Positions 54,651 through 64,000 of a DNA stretch of 64,000 nucleotides are shown in pieces (position 1 is the stretch's first letter; every line of letters begins with the position of its first letter). This stretch comes from Cristatella mucedo (Eukaryota; Bryozoa; Phylactolaemata; Cristatellidae): assembly GCA_009760855.2 (NCBI GenBank), contig WPIO01000007.1, forward strand, positions 1,172,501 through 1,236,500, read 5' to 3'. Under the pieces are notes generated by a model. That model searched no databases and was not told the DNA's origin. It saw only the letters and a list, made by a program, of their open reading frames with translations. The translations under genes and the position numbers were made by a program.

Positions 54651-55783
54651 TTTTGCAAGGCGATTCATACAAATAGTGCATGCCACCAAAAAGGAATATA
54701 ATCTTTCTGCAGGTCTTCTTACCTACCTAATATTAGCACCTGAAAGGATATTGCACTATATAGAAGGTCAGTGTTGCTTGGTCACAATTGTGGTAACAGA
54801 GAACCAATAGATACAGTGCAGCATGATGGCTGCAAACCACTGCACAGTCGATGAAGGTAGGCTTCTAACTAATTCAAGGCACTCATACTGTGAAAGTGTA
54901 TTTCATAAAACATGACTTTCCACTAATGGCCCACCAGTGAGTTTGAGGGAGATAAGTCGAGTATTAGTTAACATTTCAGCCCTTGGTTACTGCCGTCCTT
55001 CCCACTTGCAGCTCCACAGCCGACAGAACTATTAATCTAAGTTAAGCGTTCTTGTAATGTGTTTTTTCCTCACTGCACTGACTACTTTTACCCAAGCTGT
55101 TCATGTCTTGTGTTGTGTGCATCCACCCTGCACCCGAGAATTCATTTAGCTTAGAGAAAACAATTATTTTATTGGAGAAATGAATGCAAATTGTTCATGG
55201 CAGCTGATCGAGTGACTTCCTCTCATGTGAATACAATGTTAGAAAAATTCAGCTTACATACATAGAAAATTCTGTGTTATGCACCAGCAGATAGTCTGTT
55301 TTAGAAATTGCTATTCATGTGAATAGATTGGAGAAGTTCTACCGTATCGGTGCATGTATGAAATCGGGGAGCCTGGCTGACAAACAGAAACAAATTTCGC
55401 GACTAGAATGACACCGTATGGCTGACTCGGAAGAAAGTGACACCTCCACTGTGGTTCAACCAAATTTGCGAGTGTCTGGAGAAAGATCGCAGATTTGACA
55501 GATCAGGCTATTTAGCAGTCGGTTTGTGAGCAAGAAAGAAATACAATTACCTAAAACATCTTAATAGTTGCACCAATGCTTAATTTTCATATAGTTTACC
55601 CTTGGAGGCTGAACAATAGCTTTAGTGACTCCAAGGCCACTGCCATCCCAAGCCGGTTGACCAGTAGCCCCCTCACTAATCCATATTAGAAAACCAGCCG
55701 ATTGCTTATAGCACGGTCAGCACTTGGCAGTCCAAGCGAACACCGACAGGTTTCAATAGTCATGCAAGCTGTCACAGCTGTAC
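54651..55783. other. TBL2 intron, nothing recognised
   Basis: AT-rich, with no exon or repeat family identified. Confidence 0.5.
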
Positions 55784-55969
55784 CTTCTATGTTCCAGAGC
55801 CTCCATGTTCCATCTTTTGACACACTGACTACACGATTCGAATCGGCCGAGAAGCTGAAGCTAAGCACACCGGCCGAGTGGCCCTTCAGCTCGAATGCCC
55901 GCGAGGCCGTCCGGAAGTTTCCACCCTTGTCAAACTCGATCTCCCAGACCTTCACGTCCGGTGTGAAAC
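55784..55969 (-). CDS. TBL2: TBL2 internal exon
   Basis: Acceptor TGATTTCAG, donor GAAG then GTACAG, phase 1 at both ends. It encodes Phe-Thr-Pro-Asp-Val-Lys-Val-Trp-Glu, then Arg-Ala-Phe-Glu-Leu-Lys-Gly-His-Ser-Ala, then Val-Ser-Lys-Asp-Gly-Thr-Trp-Arg-Leu-Trp. These are nearly identical to vertebrate TBL2 and decide the gene's identity. Confidence 0.97.
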
Positions 55970-56734
55970 CTGAAATCATTTTTGTGCTAAGTTGATGTAA
56001 CCTGGCATTAGCTATACAAGCACACAAACACACACTCACGAGCAAGGCAAGAGATCAAAAGTAAAAAAGCTTACACTCATTATTCAGGCACATGTGTGCA
56101 CATAGCAGCCCAGTAGCCAGTGCCTCCAAAAGACGCGGTCTGGTGTGTCGGTAATCATCCTTCACTTGTAGATACATATCTCCTCCCCCAACTTTAACAT
56201 TCCGTTGGCAAGTTCTAGAGCACAGCGACCCGGAAGGTCAATGACTAATTTCCCACCGATTTGAGGTGGCTGATTATAACAACTCTATGGAAACTTTTCA
56301 GCCACAAAGTCTATATCTGAGGAACAGCGCTGCCCCGCCAATCAAGCGATTAATTCACCACATTCACCCAAATAAAGTATGCTTAGAGTCTGATTAAGAA
56401 GACGGCATCTTTCGGGCATATAGACAAAGCTCTGCCATTCCTAAGCATCCGAGTGTTACTATCGATGCGGTCTTCGAACCTGAGAAGATCAGTGTCACAG
56501 CCAGACTCCTTAAACCGGCGTTCAACCTACCCTACACACGTGACATATTTCAAAGCTTTTTAGTAAACAGAAAGACGTCTCTTCGGCTCCGGGCATGCTA
56601 GCATTTTGAGAGGGCAAGCTCATCGAGAGCATTCCTAAGTTATCAGTTTATCAGTTATCAATTTACAATGAAAACATTCTCGGGTAGTCGCAGGAATCTG
56701 GATGCACATAAAATTGACAACTCTGCACCCCAGA

Positions 56735-56885
56735 CCTCCGTGCCAACGCGGCACTCCAATCCTGGCTTTGCCTCTGCATATGCCACTGGGCTCGAGCCGA
56801 CCACCTCGGTCAACCAAGTCTGTTAACCTTGACTTAAGTTATTAACGGCGAGCACATTAACAACTGAGCCAAACTAGTGAGGCAT
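56735..56885 (-). repeat. SINE family 2 copy, diverged
   Basis: On the minus strand, 'AGTTTGGCTCAGTTGTTAAT' is the A-box region and 'GGTCGGCTCGAGCCC' the B-box relic. It lies in a TBL2 intron. Confidence 0.6.
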
Positions 56886-57335
56886 AGCTAAATCGTTTTA
56901 ATATTGTTACTAGTATTAGATTAAAAAGACCAGCATTGCAAAGAGATAGGAAAAGTTGATTGATGGATGTAGGCAAGATGCAAGAAGATTCTTATCGATA
57001 GAAGACCAAAGTAGACCCACCAGTACGTACTGACTAATGAGACATACTACCTGACGTTAAGCTGGTCCTTCAATTGAGAAGCATGTCCAAAGATAACTCT
57101 TGCACAGTCACAGCCAAAATCACAGAAGAAAACCCGATTGCACCATGAGGTAAGACAAGGTCCGCACCGAGAACCGTGAAATTGTTGCTTTCTCAAAGAA
57201 TTTGGATGAGGGGCCACCAGACTTCCACTGATAACTCCTGTTAGCACTAAGGCTCATACTAGTGAGACACGAAATTATTTGAGCTATCTACTCTTTCTGC
57301 TTTTTCTAGTACATTTACACAAAATAGGCTGGTGT

Positions 57336-57452
57336 GCATGCACACAAGCGCACACACCCATACACGAACTTGCACGCGCACACGCACACACACACAGGCA
57401 CTCACGCATGCGCACATACACGCACAAACACAAACGCACGCACACACGCGCC
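57336..57452. repeat. Irregular CA-rich simple repeat
   Basis: CACA and CGCA repeats with many interruptions. Confidence 0.9.
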
Positions 57453-57611
57453 CGTGAGCGACAACAAAAAAGAAACAGGGCCCACAGCTGAAGAATAAAT
57501 AATACGAAGCTACAGTGGCAGCAGCTCTAACAAAAAACGGCATAGCAAATAGCACAGCTTCGAACCTAGTAGAATGTCTAGGACTCCGTGACTACAATAT
57601 GATACAAATAT

Positions 57612-57768
57612 ATAATGTTTAATTCGTGTGTATAGCACCCCAAGAGAACTTAATCTCTATTCAGGCCCTTCACATATGCCTCCAGGCTCGAGCCCACGAC
57701 CTCAGCCAGACTTTGGTCGGAGCGGGCACCTTAACCACCGGACCAAACCGGTATGGCATGACTGGACA
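57612..57768 (-). repeat. SINE family 2 copy
   Basis: On the minus strand a tRNA-like head with 'TTTGGTCCGGTGGTTAAGG' (A box) and 'GTGGGCTCGAGCC' (B-box relic) is followed by 'GAGATTAAGTTCTCTTGGGG', the LINE-like tail. It is the best-preserved copy for showing the composite structure. Confidence 0.78.
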
Positions 57769-57876
57769 TGACTGGAATCTTGAAGCCTCTAACGAAGTGG
57801 CCACAATCTGAGTAGCGACGAGCATCGTGGCTGCAGCAACATGTCTTCTAGCCTTGCAAGCATGGTGTACACTTAC

Positions 57877-57963
57877 CACACGAGGCAACAAAACGCCCAC
57901 AAGGTGAAACAGCTGCGTAGTTGTTTTTAACTTGGCTGGTGTCTATCTTCGTAAGCACAGCAC
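57877..57963 (-). CDS. TBL2: TBL2 internal exon
   Basis: Acceptor TTTTTCATGAAG, donor TGTG then GTAAGT. Encodes Ala-Val-Leu-Thr-Lys-Ile-Asp-Thr-Ser-Gln, then Ala-Ala-Val-Ser-Pro-Cys-Gly-Arg-Phe-Val-Ala-Ser-Cys. The second block is identical in vertebrate TBL2. Only phase 1 keeps the frame at both ends. Confidence 0.95.
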
Positions 57964-58073
57964 CTTCATGAAAAATCCGAGCACAGAATGTCATACAAAA
58001 TCAAAGAAGTAAGCATATCTCAAGAGCATATCTATGGAGACAAGTGAATTGAGCGGAACTCTCTTGCACTTGC

Positions 58074-58173
58074 CTTTTAGGTCCCATATGATTATTTTCG
58101 TTTCACTATCACAAGTCATTATATATTTTCCATTTGTGGCAATGCCAATGCTGACAATGTCGGCAACATGCTC
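58074..58173 (-). CDS. TBL2: TBL2 internal exon
   Basis: Acceptor CTTTCTCATAG. Encodes Ile-Gly-Ile-Ala-Thr-Asn-Gly-Lys-Tyr-Ile-Met-Thr, then Ile-Ile-Ile-Trp-Asp-Leu-Lys, a WD unit. The frame can be kept only with the donor AAAAG then GCAAGT, the textbook GC donor. The following intron is 110 bases. Confidence 0.93.
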
Positions 58174-59269
58174 CTATGAGAAAGAAAACTGCAAGTTAGC
58201 CACAGCCACGCATGTAGGAGACTGACTCTAAACGCTCTGTGCCTTGCTTGATGGGAATGAGTACTCAAGCTCAAGGTCGCAGTGGGACAGTGGGGGAGCA
58301 GACAGTTCACCAGATCTACCAGTTATAGAGAAGCTACTCGCATAGGCGGCATAGAGATGGCTGAGTTGGTGACACTTGCCTAGCACTTCAAAGGTCGTGA
58401 CTTCAACTCTCGGTGACGAAAGGACAGGGTTTTTTCTCCAGCGATCTAATATCCCACTGTTGGGTTTATTGCTTTGTAAATCTGGCTGATAGTTCATATA
58501 GGTAATTTAGTACATGAGAGGGCTACAATAAGGATGGCAGCCTGACAGCTACGTGCTCCACAACTGCCAGAGCCGCCACCTATATCTATGCTGCCTATGT
58601 TTCAGTCAGCGGAGGAATCTCTGCAACCACACAAACTGAATACAGCAACAAGGAAAACACAGCCCCCTCTGGATATCTCGGGCTTGGACTATGGCAATAA
58701 CATTTGCATAAGCTCTCATTCCACGTTCCCACAGTGCCCCGAGTTTTTAGAAATTAAAAACGACACAATTTCCCCGAGACATGCTTTACACAAGCACTGC
58801 AATAACATCAGAATAAAAAGATTCTCCACCTAGAACTTAATCGCTAGGCCAGTCGCACAACTCGAATACACACTAGGTTATATCTGCTACCCTCCCTGAT
58901 GCCCTCTAGTAAACCTTTAAACTAAGTGCAATTCGCAGCCCGTGCTGTTTCCTCGTCCTCAAACTAGTGCTGCTCTCGTAAGTCAGCCGTGCTGACCAAG
59001 TGTGGCAGTATCCATTGAATATGAACGATGCCGAGATGCACATATCACGACAAAAAAAGTCTATACGGAAGGCATCGTCAAACTATGCTCAGAATCAGAT
59101 CGCGAACTGTAGGCTCACTTCCCTGCACAAGCATATGCACAGTGCTGATGAACCATGGGGTTCCAACATGCGGCAGATGTGAGATGTAACTACTGCAAAA
59201 GTTTGAGTGCAATACAGCATAAGTTACACATGCCAATTAGTTAATTAGAATGACATGTATGCCTAGTAC

Positions 59270-59560
<291 letters not shown>

Positions 59561-60745
59561 CATGGATACAAGATAGCTGGGAGCCACTGAACCTCTTCTA
59601 GCAAAGTGAGCACGTATGTGAAGGAATCTATGATCTCCAACGGAGCACAGTGCTCTACTGCATCAGCAATCAGCATCTACACGAAGCTATTGAGATACAA
59701 GTGTAAGAATGGTAAATCCCAAACAAGGGAGTGCCACACCCAGATGTACAGAGCTTTGAATATCACGGCTACTCGATTTTTCTTTTTTTTTTAAACGCAT
59801 GCACGAGGCGAAATTGGAAGCTGACGAGTTAAATCCAATATAAATAAATTAATTATAAATGCAGGCACTTGCTCCTGCTGGGCAAGTGGCTGCACAAAAT
59901 TAATTTCTCTGGCGCCAGAGAGCCTGGGTTCAACAACCGAGGTTGGGGCACTATGAGCATCTCATTCTTGCTTTACTATTACCTACGAAACCCCTGAGCT
60001 CTATAAGAATAATAATAAGTACTTAATTTGCACATCGCCCAAAGAGAACCGAATCTCTATCCGGACACTGAAGAACTCCCTGACTGCCAGAGAATGCTAA
60101 AGCAAGAGCTACTTGGCTAAGGCAAGGCTTGGAAGTCGTGCCTTTGCATGAACAAGCATGCAAAGGCACGCATGAAGAAAGCCACAACCACTGCTTAGTA
60201 GGACCTATGGTCGGTAATGTGCGTCGTGCAAAAGCTAGCACTCAAAGCACATACGAACAACGACAAGTTCACTCGGGCGCAATACGAAATCATTTCTTGC
60301 CCTTAGTGACGAGTGCACAGTTTCAGAGCCCATAAGCACACAGAGAAATTCACTTGGACAGTAGTGAGAAATAAGTGAATAAGTAGGTCTGATAGCACTA
60401 CACCTTCGAGGCTGTTTAGTCATTTGCATTTAACATCCTCTATGAACACTAGCTGTGCTTGCCATTAGCTTGTACATCTTAAAACAGCTCTCACACAAAA
60501 CAGGCAAGTTATTCATGTTGTTCTTACTATCAAATGCTAGAGCAGGCTGCTGGCTATAAGCAATAACAACTTTCCTCAACAGAAAAAAAGGACTCTTTCG
60601 ACATACTATACGCACAGGAATAATTTTGGCAAACACCATGCAGGCAGGTTAATTGACGGAGTGGGGCACAAGAAAGGTGTAGTCACAGAACCGCTAGCAG
60701 CAGGATGCAAATCACAACAGTATAAGTTGGTAATGAAGCAAAAAA
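59561..60745. other. TBL2 intron with a LINE tail scrap and a hairpin
   Basis: A short family A tail in minus orientation is visible at 60000-60080 (AATAATAAT, then 'TCGCCCAAAGAGAACCGAATC'). A perfect 14-base stem with a 6-base loop lies at 60137-60170. Nothing else was recognised. Confidence 0.5.
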
Positions 60746-60917
60746 ATACTAGCTGATTTAACAGCCTCTTTTGTATAGCGACAGAAGAGCCTTTACGGCT
60801 ATTACCACCTCTTGCAGCGGCAACAAAGGATCGCTCACCGCAGGATTCGAACCCACGACTTCGGGACCGAGATCGTGAAAAGCAACCGCCTTACCCAGTG
60901 TGCCATCACGGCTCACC
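60746..60917 (-). repeat. tRNA-derived SINE, family 1
   Basis: Minus-strand A box 'GATGGCACACTGGGTAAGG', perfect B box GGTTCGAATCC, full body and an A-run at the 3' end (plus-strand start AAAAAATACT is on the other side). It is inside a TBL2 intron. Confidence 0.87.
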
Positions 60918-61738
60918 ATACTCTTACCTGGATGCATAAAGCAAGTGTGCACATACACACTGATATGTACAGGGAGTATTATTAGCCAGGTATGCGTAGT
61001 ACCACAGAGGTAGGTGCACAACAGCATGGAAATAGGGAATGAAAATCTCCTTACCAGCATAAAAGACGTAAATGAATTACTGTCCACATTACTAGCAGAG
61101 GGTTTGGTGGCCCATACCCACATCCAACTCAGTCATGCATTGCTAAAGCCTCTTCATAAGCTCGGATAACTAATTTTGGCCTCACAGCTGAACCAAAGGC
61201 ATGCTGCATGCTGCACTCGACAGGACGAGCCGGTCTTGGTTGCTCCTGTCGGATTTTGCATGTGGCATCATTAACGGTCAGCCACAAGTAATGTGTGGAC
61301 TGGTTGAGTAATGTGTGGGCTAGTTGCAAAGAGATATTGCTAGTCTTTATGAGAGATCTGCACAAATTTGCTGGCAGCAGACGAGCTCCATACAAACTGT
61401 TACCCCGGGTTTTCCACACAGTGAAGACCTATGCAGCAGTCACTCCAAGGTCAACACAAAAACGGCAGCAGAAGCAGATGCACGACCCATCAAAGAATGG
61501 AAAAAGAAGGAGATCACCAAAGCCGAAGCACCCAAGTGCCACCATCGTTGCATACACGCGATCAAGCACAGGAGCACGACATTAGATCGGCAATCAAGAC
61601 ACAGCAGTGGGAAAGTACAGCCTAAGAAGAAAAATAGTGGCTACATCGGAGCACACCAAAGGTGAGCCGTGTCAATAAAAGCAGCGCAAACAAGTCCGAC
61701 TATCGAACTATCCTGTAGGCGGAAAGTCATCAACCTGC

Positions 61739-61913
61739 CTTCGGAAAATCCTCAAGGGCAGCAGCTATATTCCCGACATCACCATCGTCTTTCTTGGAGA
61801 ACTTCAGGACTCGTATAGTGTTGGCGGTTGCAAGACACGTGACCAGCGCACGAGAGTCCGGGCTGAATTTCACCAGCTTGGCATGATCGTACTCGACGTT
61901 GCCTCGGACAAAC
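61739..61913 (-). CDS. TBL2: TBL2 internal exon
   Basis: Acceptor TTGCTATTCAG. Encodes Arg-Gly-Asn-Val-Glu-Tyr-Asp-His-Ala-Lys-Leu-Val-Lys-Phe-Ser-Pro-Asp, then Leu-Glu-Asp-Phe-Pro-Lys. Vertebrate TBL2 reads Ala-Asn-Val-Glu-Leu-Asp-His-Ala-Thr-Leu-Val-Arg-Phe-Ser-Pro-Asp and Pro-Glu-Asp-Phe-Pro-Lys. The next exon can only begin in phase 0, which points to a GC donor (CCGAAG then GCAGGT) at 61738. Confidence 0.94.
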
Positions 61914-62839
61914 CTGAATAGCAACAGTAACAAGCTGGAGGCTCTACTCAGCTAAGACCCCTATGAACATTGATAGCATCAGGGGGGCCAGTACATGGCC
62001 GACGACATGGAAATGGCACCTGCTCGCCCTTGCACTTGCTAGTAATAAAGACAACTACGGCGATCGACCACGTGCCATCACGTTTATCAGCGTGCCAAGA
62101 GGTGACGACAGATGAACAACTCCGCGCGTGGGTACCATGCCAACGCTATTGGGCTATCCTGGTGTACACACCCTTAAGCTAGGTGACAGTTAGGTGACAA
62201 GTGTGGGTTTTGCTATTGTTGGCAAGCTTGAGCTAGGTTAATGTTCAGCTAATTAAACATTTGCCTGGTTATGCTCCTACGAATAATGGCAATGTAGGAG
62301 GCCAGTAATTTCTGGATAAAGACTGTCATGGCTGCTCTCTTAAGGATTGATGCTACTGTACCCAGCACGGCAGGCAATTACTTCGATTAGTATGGGGTTC
62401 GGTCGTGGGGGGGCATCAGGCCGGATGCAGCACTATGGCTAGCACAGCAGCAGCAAACACACAAGATCAGTACAGAGGTATCGGCAATCGGTCATGCATT
62501 CTCACTACGACATGCATCCAAGTCGAAATATCCGTGTGTCACGTGATCAGGTACCTCCAGAATAGTCTCGTTAATGTGCTCGTAAACAAAGAGATTGCAC
62601 GAAACTCAAAAGCATCAATAGCCGATAACCAACCCAAAACAAGCTGCCTGCATATTGAACAAAAGCATGCAGCTTGACCTAAGTTCCACTTTTTGTCATG
62701 GATACTGCCTTCAATCACCTGCCGGAAGCAATGCTAATCAGCAGTATCTACATCTGTCCATCAGGTCTTCAATATGCATAACCTGACAGGAAGCATTACC
62801 TAGCTAAACTGCTGCACCACAAGTCTTAGCCTCCTCGTG
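61914..62839. other. TBL2 intron, nothing recognised
   Basis: No exon or clear repeat. Confidence 0.45.
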
Positions 62840-63180
62840 CTCTCGGTTTCTTTATGGACAATAAATAAGCTGTACCGTTCCTTAGCCTAAAGACCGTTGG
62901 TGACAAGTTTTGCTCAGCAGGTCCTAGACTGTAGAACTCACTTCCACGATTCTTGCGCAACGACAGCTACTCTCCTGCTGCCTACTGTGGTACATATGTT
63001 CCAGCTGTCCTGAGCTGCTAGTTCAATGCTACTCACTACCACAACTGCCCTCCTGACTCAGCTATGCTTCTCACTTTCTATGCATTGTGTGAGATGAAGT
63101 TTGTTGGCTATCGAATGCTTACCGAAAGCCACTTAGGCTTTGAGTGCACTATACAAAACTCTGCTGCATAACACCAACTT
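62840..63180 (+). repeat. LINE family B 3' end copy
   Basis: Reverse-complement match to 43983-44300: 'GACTGTAGAACTCACTTCCA' and 'GTTGGCTATCGAATGCTTAC' have counterparts there. It is non-coding now. Confidence 0.8.
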
Positions 63181-63220
63181 ACTTGGTCTTTGTGGAATTC
63201 CAGACCAAGACACACGCTTG

Positions 63221-63222
<2 letters not shown>

Positions 63223-63260
<38 letters not shown>
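63223..63260. repeat. (CA)n microsatellite
   Basis: A CA run of about 38 bases. Confidence 0.97.
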
Positions 63261-63262
<2 letters not shown>

Positions 63263-63789
63263 CGTGTATATGTATTTAAATGCCCGACTACAATTTAGAA
63301 TTTTTTCTTAATGCTCTTGGTGAAACATTTATTGTTACATAAGATGTCATCACCCCACCCACATTGTACAGCTCTTGACAGTCGTCTTAATCACACATGT
63401 GTTTGCTTAAGCTTACAGCGAGTCAAAAGCTGGAATTGGATCTGGCAGCTGGAGGATCGAAGTCTAGCAGATATCTAGCTCTTGGGACATGAGGGCTACG
63501 TGAGTTGAGACACTGGCAGTTCCTTCATAGCATGCTGCAATAATTCGTGTTTAAAACACTTGACGAGCAGTCAACTCACCATCAACCTGACCTACCATCC
63601 CCTGCAGCATTGGTGGACAGGGTGGTGGGGCTTCTTTCACCGGTCACACAGCAGAGAGTCAAAGGTACCACTGGAGCACCGTGTATTCATGAATGGAACT
63701 GGAGCTCACCGAGCAAAAGCATGTGGTCTTAATCAAATGATATGTGACATGCACAATACTGACAGCAGAGTTTGAGCTTTCTTGCTTAC
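63261..63789. other. TBL2 intron, nothing recognised
   Basis: No further exon seen between the CA repeat and the 52-base exon. Confidence 0.45.
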
Positions 63790-63841
63790 CGATGCGTTTT
63801 CTGCTTGAAATCTTTGGTGCTCCACAAGAATACGGTGCGAT
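63790..63841 (-). CDS. TBL2: TBL2, first visible exon
   Basis: A 52-base exon with acceptor CCGACTTTGCAG and donor CATCG then GTAAGC. It enters in phase 1 and leaves in phase 2. It encodes Arg-Thr-Val-Phe-Leu-Trp-Ser-Thr-Lys-Asp-Phe, matching vertebrate Arg-Thr-Ile-Arg-Ile-Trp-Ser-Thr-Lys-Asp-Phe. Earlier exons are off the right edge. Confidence 0.9.
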
Positions 63842-64000
63842 CTGCAAAGTCGGAGGGCAGGAGATGACGCCTACCAAATCGATACTGTTGCCAAAGCACT
63901 GCATCTCGGTGGGAGCCCCGACTTATTAGCAAAGCATCCCCGGTGCTAACTAAGCGAGACCTCTAATGAAAAGCAGCACAAGCAGCCCAGGTGGCAGCAG

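Overview
The window is animal nuclear DNA. It has short exons separated by kilobase introns with GT-AG signals, many dimeric and tetrameric microsatellites, LINE relics of the L2/CR1 type with ATT-repeat tails, and tRNA-derived SINEs. One gene is a clear metazoan TBL2 orthologue. I cannot name the species. A marine invertebrate is likely, because enzymes that add pyruvate to glycans occur in some sponges and molluscs but not in vertebrates. That placement is inference.

The left two thirds carry a two-part module, present twice on the + strand. Copy 1 has a ten-helix transporter exon of the triose-phosphate/SLC35E type (10696-11738), then a polysaccharide pyruvyltransferase exon (19195-20483). 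Copy 2 has the same order (31710-32791, then 35198-36609). Both transporter exons end at a phase-1 splice donor in the same place. Both transferase exons open with a phase-1 acceptor just before a signal-anchor helix, and neither has its own start codon ahead of that helix. The simplest gene model is therefore one spliced protein per copy. It would join a putative phosphoenolpyruvate (PEP) transporter, through an eleventh helix, to a lumenal pyruvyltransferase, giving about 776 and 831 residues. The join is predicted from splice signals and needs RNA evidence. The alternative is two adjacent genes, each with a small exon I have not recognised.

Copy 2 has diverged. Its transporter lacks a lysine and an arginine that bind phosphate in plastid transporters. 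Its start codon appears to be split by intron 1. Its transporter exon is flanked by a 183-base inverted repeat with one mismatch. The long intron of copy 1 holds a large palindrome flanked by GA and CT tracts.

The right third is the minus-strand gene TBL2. Eight coding exons are visible from 63841 down to about 46119, and the N-terminal exons lie beyond the right edge. Two of its introns appear to use GC rather than GT at the donor.

The remainder is repeats: two LINE families, often nested; two tRNA-derived SINE families, one carrying a LINE-like tail; a decayed satellite of about 171-base period (38.9-41.2 kb); a 109-base tandem repeat; direct repeats; and long simple repeats. Large parts of 0-10 kb, 21.6-25.2 kb, 36.6-38.2 kb and 50.4-52.2 kb hold nothing I can identify.
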